NCBI GenBank assembly: GCA_007133065.1
Contig: SLNJ01000056.1
Coordinates: 43,657-107,656, forward strand
Direction: 5' to 3'
From: Opitutales bacterium
GTDB lineage: Bacteria; Verrucomicrobiota; Verrucomicrobiia; Opitutales; Oceanipulchritudinaceae
Length of the DNA: 64,000 nucleotides
In this document: positions 34,862 to 43,279 of the stretch, piece by piece
How the letters are laid out: the number at the start of each line of letters is the position of its first letter
How positions within the stretch are numbered: the stretch's first letter is position 1
The notes under the pieces: generated by a model
Database searches by the model: none
What the model was told of the DNA's origin: nothing
What the model saw: the letters and a program-made list of their open reading frames with translations, nothing else
Made by a program: the position numbers and the translations under genes

Positions 34862-34882
34862 CCGCCCGCCTCCGGCGGGCGG
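34862..34882. repeat. Perfect 9-base stem-loop upstream of mnhF
   Basis: CCGCCCGCC (34862-34870) pairs with GGCGGGCGG (34874-34882) around a three-base loop, a very stable hairpin. With the neighbouring stem-loop it forms a pair between the divergent mnhF and the small cysteine ORF. There is no T tract, so an ordinary intrinsic terminator is not obvious. Confidence 0.55.
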
Positions 34883-34923
34883 TGGAGTTCTGGTTTGTCG
34901 ATCATCGTCTCAAAGGAGCCGGC

Positions 34924-35040
34924 ATGTTTGCCGGGGAAAAATGCTCTGGCAACCCCAAGTGCCCTACCGGGCGGGAAGGCGAATGCAATCACCCTGTCGG
35001 CACGGCTCTCAAGAATCGCGACAATAAGAGGAGCCTTTGA
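34924..35040 (+). CDS. Possible 38-residue cysteine-containing small protein
   Basis: A short frame starts at ATG 34924, preceded by AAAGGAG with a five-base spacer, one of the best ribosome-binding sites in the window. The product begins MFAGEKCSGNPKCPTGREG and has cysteines at 7, 13 and 21 plus a histidine at 23, which could bind a metal or form disulfides. It is hydrophilic, with no signal peptide. I know no family. It lies in a gap between the divergent mnhF gene and the convergent lspA gene, behind two strong stem-loops. It could be a real small protein or a chance frame. Confidence 0.45.
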   Translation: MFAGEKCSGNPKCPTGREGECNHPVGTALKNRDNKRSL

Positions 35041-35069
35041 ACGGCTGACAAGTCAAAAAGGAATGCAAC

Positions 35070-35612
35070 CTAACCGCGGTCTTCCTCCGCGTTTGAACGC
35101 GTGAAGCTTAGGATGATGTAGAGGGTGACCCCGATGGTTATGCCGCAGTCGGCAATATTGAAGGTGGGCCATCGATAGTTGAAGATGATGACATCGAGGA
35201 AGTCGACAACGTAGCCGTGGGCGGCGCGATCGACCAGGTTGCCTGCAATGCCGCCGCAGAGAAGCCCGAAGGCAACTTGCATGCGGCGTTCGGGCAATTG
35301 CAGGCTGTGGCGGAACCAGAAGATCGCAGCGAGCGCGGCGACCGCCAGGAGAGTCAGAACGCGTCCGTAGCCGGCAAACATGCCCCACGCGGCGCCGGTA
35401 TTCGTACTGAACACCAGGTTAAAGAATCCGGGTATGATCGTAATCCCCGCCCACGGCGGATATACGCCGTGGGGAAGACCCGAGTAGAACTGTATCCAGA
35501 TCTTGGCGGTCTGATCCAGGATAAGGACCGTCGCCGCGATGCCGAGCAGGAGCCGATAGCGGCCGATGCCTGCGAGGTGATGCGCGAGCCCCTGAGCCGG
35601 GGACTCAGTCAT
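35070..35612 (-). CDS. lspA: Lipoprotein signal peptidase LspA
   Basis: LspA (signal peptidase II) cleaves signal peptides of lipoproteins after lipidation. The start ATG at 35612 gives 180 residues with four membrane segments. Conserved motifs are VLILDQTAKIW, FSTNTGAAWGMF, GGIAGNLVDR and FNIADCGITIG; the last two carry the catalytic aspartates. The frame is open upstream into the DksA-like gene, which it overlaps by eight bases. ileS, the H1-DksA gene and lspA form one operon, a common ileS-lspA arrangement with an inserted gene. Confidence 0.95.
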   Translation of the reverse strand: MTESPAQGLAHHLAGIGRYRLLLGIAATVLILDQTAKIWIQFYSGLPHGVYPPWAGITIIPGFFNLVFSTNTGAAWGMFAGYGRVLTLLAVAALAAIFWFRHSLQLPERRMQVAFGLLCGGIAGNLVDRAAHGYVVDFLDVIIFNYRWPTFNIADCGITIGVTLYIILSFTRSNAEEDRG

Positions 35613-36825
35613 CGTTGTCGTCGTCCGAGAAGGCGACGGCTTCGTCGCTGTTGAAGTCGACGAAGGCGCCGGTACGCTGGGAGGCCCGTCGCTTGGTGCG
35701 TTCGTGCTGGGATTGTCCCTCCACGGAGAACCGGGTGAACGGGACTGCCAGGAGACGTTCCTTTGGAATCGGTTTGCCGGTGACCTCGCACACGCCGTAG
35801 GTCCCATCGTAAATCCGTTCGATGGCCCCCTCGATCTCGGCAAGGGCTTCCTGCTCGGTCGAGACGAGGCTCAGAGCGAAGTCCCGGTCAAACGTCTCGG
35901 TTCCCGCGTCGGCGATGTGCTGGGAGTAGCTTGAAAGGTCGCCGGAATCCTCCTTGCTGGAGCGTTTCAGCGTCTCGCGTGAATGCGTGTCGAGCCCTTC
36001 GCGCACGTGGTCGCGAAGCTCCAGCAGGAGTTTGTAGTAGCGCATCCACTTTTTTGGTACCCGCTCTGCGTCGAGCGAGAGGCTCTTCTTCCCTTCGCCG
36101 GGCTTGAATCCGAGAATATCGGTGATCGAGGCGGCACCGACGCGGGAGGGCGGACGATCCGTTTTCTCCTGAGCCGTCACGACGGCCTTCTCCCCGTCTT
36201 CTTGTTTCCCGGTCGCCGGTTGCGCCGCCGTCTTGGCCGCGACTTCTTTGCCGGTTGTCGTCTCGGGTTCTTTATCCTCCGAACGGCGCGTTTTGAGCGC
36301 CTCCCGCACGTCTTCGAGGGTGAATACGATCGGGGTGGTTTTCCGGGATGGGAGTTTGAACACCGCGGGCGTGTGTTTGGGCCGTTGGGCCATGGACTTG
36401 ATCGCCTGGGTGCTCTCGCCGCTGCCGGCGGATTTGGCGGATTTCGGGGAGGGTTTCGCGGTGCGCGCCGATTGGGCGCCGGATCGCTTTGTCTTCGACT
36501 TGCGCGGTTTCGACGGTGCGCCGGCCGCGGTTTTGGTGCCGGCGGACTTTGTGGCCGCTGCTTTTTCCCCCGCAGACTTTCTTTCGGTCGACTTCTTCGC
36601 GGCGGGCTTCTTCGCAGCGGATTTCTTGACGGCGACCTTCTTTACGGGCCGTTTTTTCGCGGCCGATTTCTTCGCCGCCGCGGGCTTGCGCACGGCTTTC
36701 TTCGCGGCGGATGTCCCACTGCCGCGCTTGTTTGCCGCCGGTCGCTTTCGGGGTGCAGGGGCGGACTTGCGCGCGGGCTTCTTGCGCGAAGCGGAGGGTT
36801 TGGACGATTTTTTGGAAGGACTCAT
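35605..36825 (-). CDS. Histone-H1-like tail fused to a DksA/TraR-like domain
   Basis: The 406-residue product has a lysine/alanine/proline-rich N-terminal tail of about 140 residues with AAKK and KKSAAKK-type repeats, as in eukaryotic H1 tails and bacterial H1-like proteins. A less basic linker follows, then a DksA/TraR-like C-terminal part (about 290-395). It contains a coiled-coil-like helix (KWMRYYKLLLELRDHV) and the DksA-type segment EQEALAEIEGAIERIYDGTYGVCEVTGKPIPKERL. Only the first of the four zinc-finger cysteines is kept (C346); the others are threonine, phenylalanine and glycine-type residues. It probably binds DNA or RNA polymerase, but zinc binding is doubtful. It lies four bases after ileS and overlaps lspA. 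Confidence 0.8.
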   Translation of the reverse strand: MSPSKKSSKPSASRKKPARKSAPAPRKRPAANKRGSGTSAAKKAVRKPAAAKKSAAKKRPVKKVAVKKSAAKKPAAKKSTERKSAGEKAAATKSAGTKTAAGAPSKPRKSKTKRSGAQSARTAKPSPKSAKSAGSGESTQAIKSMAQRPKHTPAVFKLPSRKTTPIVFTLEDVREALKTRRSEDKEPETTTGKEVAAKTAAQPATGKQEDGEKAVVTAQEKTDRPPSRVGAASITDILGFKPGEGKKSLSLDAERVPKKWMRYYKLLLELRDHVREGLDTHSRETLKRSSKEDSGDLSSYSQHIADAGTETFDRDFALSLVSTEQEALAEIEGAIERIYDGTYGVCEVTGKPIPKERLLAVPFTRFSVEGQSQHERTKRRASQRTGAFVDFNSDEAVAFSDDDNDD

Positions 36826-36829
36826 GGAT

Positions 36830-39643
36830 CTATGGTTTGGTGGAAGCGTGGTCGAGGGGTGCGAGTGCCTCGCGGCAGCGTGGGCAGACGTCACCATGCG
36901 ACGAGGTCACGAGTTCGGGGACCCAGCGCCAGCAACGGGGGCATTGGACTCCCTCGGCGTGTCGCGCCTCTATCTGTAAACCGGTTGCGCCGGGTTGTTC
37001 CGTCAGGTGTACTGCGGACACGATAAAGAACTCGGGAAGGTGGGGAGCGTGTTCCTGAAGCTCGAGCCACCCGGAGATGGTGGAATTCCCGGAAATCTGA
37101 ACCGCGGCGTCGAGCGCCTGGCCGATCTGTTTCTGTTGCCGAAGCTGCTCGAGGGCCTCGTTGACCCGGTCGCGCACGGTGTGCAGCTGCTCGACCGCAG
37201 CCCGTGCCTCGGGGGAGCGCCACGCCTCGGGCGCCTGCGGCCAGTCGGCGAGGTGCACGGAATCCTCCGGATCGGCCGGCTCTCCGCGACAGGCGGCGTA
37301 CGCTTCGTCGGCGGTGTACACGAGGAATGGGGCGAGCAGCCGCACGAGTGTCGAGAAGGCGTGGTGCAACACGGTCTGGGCGGACCGGCGCTCGGGACTA
37401 TTCGGGGCGAATGTGTAGAGCCGGTCCTTGAGCAGATCGTGGTAGGTGGCGGAGAGCGTCACCGTGCAGAACCGGTTGATCAGCTGGTAGGCGCGGTGGA
37501 ACTCGTAGCGGTCCAACGCCGCGGTGACACGGTCGATCAGTTCGGCGACCTGGTCGAGCGCCCACCGATCGATCGGTGCCAGGGCGTCGGGAGCGAGCGC
37601 GTCGCCAGCAGGATCGAAGTCGTTGAGATTTCCGAGCTGGAAGCGTAGGGTGTTGCGTAACGTCCGGTACGTGTCGGCGATGATCCGGAGAATATCCTGG
37701 GAGATTGAAGCGTCGTTGCGGTAGTCGAGGCTGGCGACCCACAGTCGAAGGATGTCCGCGCCGTAGGATTCGACCAGGTCGAGCGGCGAGATGACGTTGC
37801 CGGCGGATTTCGACATGGCGCGGCCGTCGGCGTCGAGAATGAATCCATGGGTGAGGACGGTTCGGAAGGGGGCGCGGTCGCGAGCGCCGATGCCGGTGAG
37901 CAGTGAGCTCTGGAACCAACCGCGGTGCTGGTCGCTGCCTTCAAGATAGAGGTCGGCGGGGCTCTGCAGCCGCTCGTCCGGTTCGAGCACCGAGATGTGG
38001 CTCGATCCGGACTCGAACCAGACATCGACAATGTCGAACTCCTTCTCAAAATCCTCCGGCCGGTTCTCCCCGGTCTCCTCGAAGCGGAAATTCTCGGGTA
38101 GCAGGTCCGCGAGCGGCCTGGTGTACCACGCGCCGGCTCCCTCCGTTTCCACGATGGCGATGAACCGTTCCATCAGGCGCGCGTCCAGAAAGGATTTACC
38201 GGACTTGCGGGAGCGCAGGGCGGGAATTGGCACGCCCCAATGGCGCTGACGGCTCAGGCACCATTCAGGGCGCCGTTCGACCATCGAACGGATGCGATCG
38301 TATCCCCATCGCGGGATCCATTCGACGGCGTCGTCGATCGCCTTGAGCGCCTGTTCGCGGACTCCTTTCCCGGCAAGATCCATGAACCATTGCTCGGTGG
38401 CGCGGAAGATGATCGGTTTCTTGCTCCGCCAGCTGTACGGGTAATCGTGCCGGACGGTCGTATGCGCGAGCAGGTGGCCGGACTCGCGGAGTCGCTCCAC
38501 GATTCTCGCGTTGGCGTCGAAGACGAAGACCCCTTCCATATCAGGGTAATCGGCGGTGAAGCGCCCCCGATCATCTACCGGCACGAAAACCGGGAGTCCG
38601 TACCGGGCGCCGATGTTGAAGTCGTCGGCGCCGTGGCCCGGGGCGGTGTGCACGCATCCGGTGCCTTGCTCGAGGGTGACGTGATCGGCGAGCATGACGA
38701 GGCTTTCGCGCTCGGCGAATATCGGGTGCCGTGCCCGCGCACGGTCGAACTCCGCAGCGCCGAACGCGGCGACTTCGCGTGCGCTCTCGAGTCCGCACGC
38801 CGACTTGAAGGACTCCGCGAGTCCCTTCGCAACGATGTAGTTGCGACCGTCCCCCGCCTGAAGCGCAACGTATTCCAGCTCGGGGTGCAGGCAGATTCCG
38901 AGGTTTGCCGGTATCGTCCACGGGGTGGTCGTCCAGATCACGAACGCGGCGTTGTCGAGGCCGGCGAGCGCCGGGAAGCCGGCGGCGTCAAGCAGTTCCA
39001 TCGCAACATAGATCGATGGCGATTCGTGAGTGTGGTACTCGATCTCCGCTTCGGCGAGCGCCGTGCGGAAAACGGGATCCCAGTGGACCGCCTTGTGCCC
39101 TTTGTAGACGAGGCCGCGCTGGACGAGCGCAAGAAGCGTTTTCAGGACCCCGGCTTCGTAGGCGGGATCGAAGGTCTGGTAGGGGCGGTCCCAGTCGCCG
39201 AGAATTCCGAGGCGCTGGAACTGCTCGCGCTGGACGTCGATCCACGCCGCGGCGTTCTCGTAACAAAGGCGCCGCAGGGCCATCGGTTCCATGTCGTGGA
39301 TGGCGTCGCCGACCTCTTTGAGGATCTGCTGTTCAATCGGAAGACCATGGCAGTCCCAGCCGGGAACATAGGGGGTATGGCATCCGCGCATCGTCTTGTA
39401 GCGAACCACGAAGTCCTTGAGGACCTTGTTGAGCGTGTGACCCATGTGGATGTTCCCGTTCGCATATGGCGGACCGTCGTGCAGGATGAACGGCGGGCCG
39501 TCGCGCCGGGCCGCCGTGCAGCGATCGTAGAGCTTTGTCCGGCGCCACTCCGCCAGGCGTTGCGGTTCCCGTTCAGCCAGTCGCGCCCGCATCGGAAACG
39601 GAGTCCGCGGCAGGTTCAGGGTGTCTTTAAAGTGTTGCGCCAT
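36830..39643 (-). CDS. ileS: Isoleucyl-tRNA synthetase
   Basis: IleS charges tRNA-Ile. The start ATG at 39643 gives 937 residues, typical for bacterial type I IleRS. The class I HIGH motif appears as PPYANGNIHMGHT (about residues 60-72) and KMSKS as AMSKSAGN near residue 612. The editing domain lies between. The C-terminal zinc finger CPRCWRW...CPRC (about 899-921) is intact. A further upstream start at 39715 adds only an unlikely leader. A strong -35-like TTGACT lies upstream, but the -10 is poor. It is the first gene of the ileS-dksA-lspA operon. Confidence 0.96.
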   Translation of the reverse strand: MAQHFKDTLNLPRTPFPMRARLAEREPQRLAEWRRTKLYDRCTAARRDGPPFILHDGPPYANGNIHMGHTLNKVLKDFVVRYKTMRGCHTPYVPGWDCHGLPIEQQILKEVGDAIHDMEPMALRRLCYENAAAWIDVQREQFQRLGILGDWDRPYQTFDPAYEAGVLKTLLALVQRGLVYKGHKAVHWDPVFRTALAEAEIEYHTHESPSIYVAMELLDAAGFPALAGLDNAAFVIWTTTPWTIPANLGICLHPELEYVALQAGDGRNYIVAKGLAESFKSACGLESAREVAAFGAAEFDRARARHPIFAERESLVMLADHVTLEQGTGCVHTAPGHGADDFNIGARYGLPVFVPVDDRGRFTADYPDMEGVFVFDANARIVERLRESGHLLAHTTVRHDYPYSWRSKKPIIFRATEQWFMDLAGKGVREQALKAIDDAVEWIPRWGYDRIRSMVERRPEWCLSRQRHWGVPIPALRSRKSGKSFLDARLMERFIAIVETEGAGAWYTRPLADLLPENFRFEETGENRPEDFEKEFDIVDVWFESGSSHISVLEPDERLQSPADLYLEGSDQHRGWFQSSLLTGIGARDRAPFRTVLTHGFILDADGRAMSKSAGNVISPLDLVESYGADILRLWVASLDYRNDASISQDILRIIADTYRTLRNTLRFQLGNLNDFDPAGDALAPDALAPIDRWALDQVAELIDRVTAALDRYEFHRAYQLINRFCTVTLSATYHDLLKDRLYTFAPNSPERRSAQTVLHHAFSTLVRLLAPFLVYTADEAYAACRGEPADPEDSVHLADWPQAPEAWRSPEARAAVEQLHTVRDRVNEALEQLRQQKQIGQALDAAVQISGNSTISGWLELQEHAPHLPEFFIVSAVHLTEQPGATGLQIEARHAEGVQCPRCWRWVPELVTSSHGDVCPRCREALAPLDHASTKP

Positions 39644-39806
39644 CACATGGAAAGGCCTTCGAGCCTCCGCTGAAATCAAAGGCGGGAAACATGGGCAAAC
39701 GCTCAGGCAAGTCAAGCGGTTTCACGCCGGACTCCACCCGAAATCAGCGGAACGCCTGCGAAAAAGAGTGCTGGTCAAATCGATTTGCGACGCTAAACTG
39801 GCTTCT

Positions 39807-40616
39807 ATGCTCCAACAGATTGTCCCCCTCCGATTGTGCGCGCTGCTCGCGCTCGTCGCCGTAATGCAGGGTTGTATCACCGTTCCGGAAACCGGACGCC
39901 GAGCCCTGCGGTTCATGCCCGAGCAGCAGTTGGCCGAGATTGCATCGTCGCAGTTCAGCGAGATGAAACGGGAGATGCCGGTCTCGAGCGATCCCGCCTA
40001 CACCGAGCGGCTCAATCGCATCGGTGAGCGGGTGGCCCGCGCCTCGGGAGTCGATCCGGTCGGGGGCGCTTGGGAATTCGTCGTCTTCGAGGACGAGGCG
40101 GTCAACGCGTTTGCAATGCCCGGAGGAAAGGTCGGGTTCTATACCGGGCTGATGGATCTGGCGGAATCGGACGACGAGATCGCCGCGGTCATGGGACACG
40201 AGATCGCTCACGTCGGATTGCGGCACGGGAATGAGCGCGTATCCCAGGCGATGGCCGCCCAGGTGGCCACGATGGGGGCGCACTACGCCACCCGCGATAT
40301 GGAGGACCAGACACAGACAGCGGTCATGGTGGCGGTCGGCCTCGGGGCACAGCTCGGGGTCCTCCTGCCGTACAGCCGCCTCCACGAGAGTGAGGCGGAC
40401 CGGATCGGGTTGCTGTACTCGGCGCGGGCTGGGTACGATCCGCGGGCGGCGGTCACGTTTTGGGAACGTATGGAATCGCAGGCGGAAGGGGGCGCGCCCC
40501 CGGAGTTTCTCTCCACCCATCCCTCGCACGGCCGCCGTATCGCCGACCTCCATGAGATGATGCCGGAGGCGATCGCCGAGTACGAGCAGGCTGTTGAGAA
40601 ACTCGGACGACCGTGA
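39807..40616 (+). CDS. M48-family zinc metalloprotease, lipoprotein-like
   Basis: The start ATG at 39807 gives 269 residues with a signal sequence (LRLCALLALVAVMQGC). The cysteine at about residue 22 lies where a lipoprotein cysteine would be, although the QGC lipobox is imperfect. The M48 zinc site is H131ExxH135 in MGHEIAHVGLRHG, and the third ligand lies in RLHESEADRIG. The ending STHPSHGRRIADL is also typical. Relatives (BepA, YcaL, LoiP types) degrade misassembled periplasmic or outer-membrane proteins. The upstream frame to 39621 is not conserved. Confidence 0.9.
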   Translation: MLQQIVPLRLCALLALVAVMQGCITVPETGRRALRFMPEQQLAEIASSQFSEMKREMPVSSDPAYTERLNRIGERVARASGVDPVGGAWEFVVFEDEAVNAFAMPGGKVGFYTGLMDLAESDDEIAAVMGHEIAHVGLRHGNERVSQAMAAQVATMGAHYATRDMEDQTQTAVMVAVGLGAQLGVLLPYSRLHESEADRIGLLYSARAGYDPRAAVTFWERMESQAEGGAPPEFLSTHPSHGRRIADLHEMMPEAIAEYEQAVEKLGRP

Positions 40617-40883
40617 TGAGAGCGATTTTGGGCTTGAGCAAGCCGGTCCGCAGCTTAAGCGCATAAATCGATTCACCCGAGAAGGTTGCAACGGCGCCAC
40701 GGCTTCCCCGGCGTTGGCGTGCACCAGCGGTGCCTCAGCACAGCGTCGCGCAGGCGGCCTTGGATAAGCCGTTGCGGAGCTGCAATCACGATTCGCCCCA
40801 GTTTTTTAACAGCCTTCTAGCGGTGACGGAGCTGGAGAGAGGTCCCTTGTTGAATATTCGGTTCATCTGTACAGAGTGGGGGC
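40617..40883. other. Intergenic stretch with degenerate repeat units
   Basis: This 267-base gap between the M48 and M20 genes has no convincing gene. An AAGCCG...CGNAGCT...ATCGATTC-like unit at about 40641-40682 recurs imperfectly at about 40768-40807. A short stem-loop, GGCTTG and CAAGCC, lies at 40631-40644. The sequence AGGCTGTTAAAAAAC, reading on the minus strand near 40806-40820, resembles ends seen in some insertion elements, but no partner end is visible. It may be a fossil of a repeat element. Confidence 0.3.
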
Positions 40884-42257
40884 ATGTTTGATCCTGTCGC
40901 CGCCGTTCAGCAGTTCATCCGGTATCCCAGCGTTTCGACCGACTCGCGCCAGCGAGCAGGGATGGAGGGGGCTCGTGACTATATCGCCGGGCTTCTCGAG
41001 AAGATTGGCTGTTGCGTATCCGTGCTCGAGACCGACCGGCATCCGGTCGTACTGGCGGTGCGGGAGGGGCGACCCGAGTGGCCGCACCTGGTGATTTACG
41101 GGCACTACGACGTGCAACCGGCCGATCCGCTCGAAGCGTGGCGTTCCCCGCCGTTCGAACCAGAGGTTCGCGACGGCAGGTTGTACGGGCGCGGCGCGGC
41201 GGACAACAAGGGGCCGATGATGGTCCACATCGCCGGGGTGGCGCGCGCGCTGGAACGGAATCCGTCGCTCCCGCTCCGAATCACGTTCGTGATCGAGGGA
41301 GAGGAGGAGATCGGAAGTCCCAGTTTTGCCGATATCCTGCAACGTCACAGCGATCGCCTGCGAGGGGATTTCGTCCTCTTGTCCGACACGTCGAGTCCGT
41401 CGCCGGAGCAGCTGGCGATCACGACCGGGCTGCGCGGAATGGTCTGCCTCGATATTGCGGTCGAGGGACCGCGGAGCGATCTGCACTCGGGGGTCCACGG
41501 CGGCGCGGTGCTCAACCCGGTCCAGGCGCTGGCGGCCTTGTGCGCGTCGTTGCACGACGCCGATGGATGGGTCGATGTTCCCGGATTTTACGACCGCGTC
41601 GTCGGAGCACGCGCGTGGGAGCGCGAGGAGATCGCAAAGCTCGGCAGCGATGACTCGGATTATCTCGAGTTGCTCGGCGCTCCCGCTTTTCACACCGTGG
41701 ATGGACTGCGCCCGGGGGCGGCGACGCGGTTGATGCCGACACTCGAGTTCAACGGGATCGGCGGCGGATACCAGGGCGAGGGATCGAAGACCATCATCCC
41801 GAGTCGGGCGTTCGCCAAGGTGAGCTGCCGGCTGGTCCCGGAGCAGGACCCCGTGGAGATCGAGGAACAGTTAATCCGGACCCTGCACGAGCGCTGTTCT
41901 CCAAAGGTGCGACTGTCGGTGCATCCAGGGCACAGAGCCGCGCCCTACCAGGTCGTTCCATCAGGGCGGGAAGGAGCATCCTCCGACATCAACCCCTGCC
42001 TGGCTCGCGCATTCGATGCGGCCGATCGCTCGATCGCCGAGGTCTTCGGGAAGCCGCCGCTCTATCTCCGCGAAGGTGGGAGCATCCCGATCATCGCAGA
42101 GGTCCGGCGTCTCCTTGACATGGACTCCCTCATGATCGGCATGTTCACTCCCGACAACAACGTGCACGCTCCCGATGAGAATCTGCACCTTGAGATGTTC
42201 GAGCGCGGCATCACGGTCTCGGCGCGGATCGTCGAGTCGGCGGGGATGGCCCCGTAG
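40884..42257 (+). CDS. M20-family dipeptidase (zinc)
   Basis: The 457-residue protein is an M20 metallopeptidase of the CNDP/dipeptidase branch. The first metal-binding motif is YGHYDVQP with H74 and D76. GRGAADNKGPM carries the bridging aspartate, EGEEEIGS the catalytic and metal glutamates, and SDLHSGVHGG the lid-domain histidines. The final metal histidine is in NNVHAPDE. Substrates are probably dipeptides or similar small peptides in the cytoplasm; the exact one cannot be read. No signal peptide is present. The gene stands alone between repeats and the tRNA. Confidence 0.9.
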   Translation: MFDPVAAVQQFIRYPSVSTDSRQRAGMEGARDYIAGLLEKIGCCVSVLETDRHPVVLAVREGRPEWPHLVIYGHYDVQPADPLEAWRSPPFEPEVRDGRLYGRGAADNKGPMMVHIAGVARALERNPSLPLRITFVIEGEEEIGSPSFADILQRHSDRLRGDFVLLSDTSSPSPEQLAITTGLRGMVCLDIAVEGPRSDLHSGVHGGAVLNPVQALAALCASLHDADGWVDVPGFYDRVVGARAWEREEIAKLGSDDSDYLELLGAPAFHTVDGLRPGAATRLMPTLEFNGIGGGYQGEGSKTIIPSRAFAKVSCRLVPEQDPVEIEEQLIRTLHERCSPKVRLSVHPGHRAAPYQVVPSGREGASSDINPCLARAFDAADRSIAEVFGKPPLYLREGGSIPIIAEVRRLLDMDSLMIGMFTPDNNVHAPDENLHLEMFERGITVSARIVESAGMAP

Positions 42258-42372
42258 CACGACAGGCACCCGGCTCGCCCGCTTCCCTCAAGGTTTTCAC
42301 GACGTGAGCCCCTTCTCTGTTCGGCAGGGCCTGCCGCGGATTGTCAAGGCGACGTCGATGCCGACGAAAAAG

Positions 42373-42448
42373 TGGTGGAGCCGATCGGGATCGAACCGAC
42401 GACCTCGTCATTGCGAACGACGCGCTCTTCCAACTGAGCTACGGCCCC
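42373..42448 (-). tRNA. tRNA-Ala (anticodon CGC)
   Basis: A complete cloverleaf reads on the minus strand. The acceptor GGGGCCG pairs with CGGCTCC and contains the G3:U70 wobble that identifies alanine tRNAs. The D arm is GCTC/GAGC, and the T arm has the GGTTCGATCC type loop. The anticodon loop TTCGCAA gives anticodon CGC, for codon GCG. The 3' CCA is encoded and followed by a run of five T. Span including CCA is 76 bases. Confidence 0.95.
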
Positions 42449-42548
42449 ATCTCTTTCGGTGGGGAGGCTTGGCATGCTTTTGCGGAGGAGTCAACGGAAG
42501 AGTTCTGTTCCTGCCGAGCGGGGATTCGATTTTGCAGGAATCACAGCA

Positions 42549-42577
42549 TTGCATTTGGGCATTGAACTTGCTACAAA
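42549..42577 (+). promoter_or_regulatory. Candidate sigma70 promoter of the lysine-rich-tail gene
   Basis: TTGCAT (42549-42554) and TACAAA (42572-42577) are separated by exactly 17 bases. Each matches four or five of six consensus bases. The gene starts about 88 bases downstream. The surrounding DNA is less GC-rich than the genes. Confidence 0.45.
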
Positions 42578-42665
42578 ATCCAAAGTTTGAATGTCTCGCT
42601 GCTGGAGTACATCCTTCGACTGAATCGGAATCCAATCTTAATACCGACCACCTGAAATTACGACC

Positions 42666-43202
42666 ATGTCCAACGAACCATCCAAAAAGAAGGCTGCCAG
42701 GAAGTCCTCGAAGAAAACGGTGAAGCCGACGAGCCCGACAAAACGATCAACCGCGCCCAAGACCTCGGCAAAGAAGAAGACACCCGCTCGCCCGCCGGTA
42801 TCCGGCGGAGCTCCGGTCAAAACGCCGTCGCCGACAGAGGCGCCCGTTACGAAGCGGACCGTGAAGGAATACGCCGAGCCGGGACGCCACCATGCCGAGT
42901 TCGCACCGACCGATCCACAGAACCGCCCGCAGCCGATCAACCCTTCAACCACGATCATTGCCAAGTGCAACACCGGATTCGGGAATGCCCTTTACTTGCG
43001 CGGGGACGGGCCGGGCCTCTCGTGGGATCGCGGCGCGAAAATGGACAATGTGGCCGCCGATGAGTGGATGCTCATAATCAAGGAGCTCAAACGCCCGTTC
43101 GAGTGCAAGCTGCTGATCAACGATGAAATCTGGGCCACAGGTCCGAACGTTCGCGTCACGCCCGGCAGCAAGACGGTCCTTGAAGCATTCACGTTCGAGT
43201 GA
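42666..43202 (+). CDS. Lysine-rich-tail protein with a carbohydrate-binding-like C-terminal domain
   Basis: The 178-residue protein has a basic tail of about 70 residues (KKKAARKSSKKTVKP, SAKKKTP) like H1-type tails. It is followed by a compact domain of about 85 residues: IIAKCNTGFGNALYLRGDGPGLSWDRGAKM, then WMLIIKELKRPFECKLLINDEIWATGPNVRVTPG. This domain resembles CBM20/CBM48-like beta-sandwiches, with the LSWD and final N..V.VTPG features. Such proteins seem to recur in Verrucomicrobiota, in my memory. Function is unknown; the tail suggests nucleic-acid or polyanion binding. A probable promoter lies upstream. Confidence 0.7.
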   Translation: MSNEPSKKKAARKSSKKTVKPTSPTKRSTAPKTSAKKKTPARPPVSGGAPVKTPSPTEAPVTKRTVKEYAEPGRHHAEFAPTDPQNRPQPINPSTTIIAKCNTGFGNALYLRGDGPGLSWDRGAKMDNVAADEWMLIIKELKRPFECKLLINDEIWATGPNVRVTPGSKTVLEAFTFE

Positions 43203-43252
43203 GTCGCGCGTGGCATGTCGTGCACGGCCCCTCGCACGCAGCGCGGGACGAG

Positions 43253-43279
43253 CGAGGCTCACGCTCCCCGCGAGCCTCG
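43253..43279. terminator. Stem-loop at the convergent end of the DUF374 gene
   Basis: CGAGGCTC (43253-43260) pairs perfectly with GAGCCTCG (43272-43279) around an 11-base loop. It overlaps the stop codon of the minus-strand DUF374 gene (ending at 43259) and lies 50 bases after the plus-strand gene. It may act as a bidirectional terminator, although no T tract follows. Confidence 0.4.

Noticed and set aside
42449..42500. Promoter for tRNA-Ala
   Set aside because: A TTGACT is present upstream on the minus strand, but no acceptable -10 lies at the right distance, so I do not list it.
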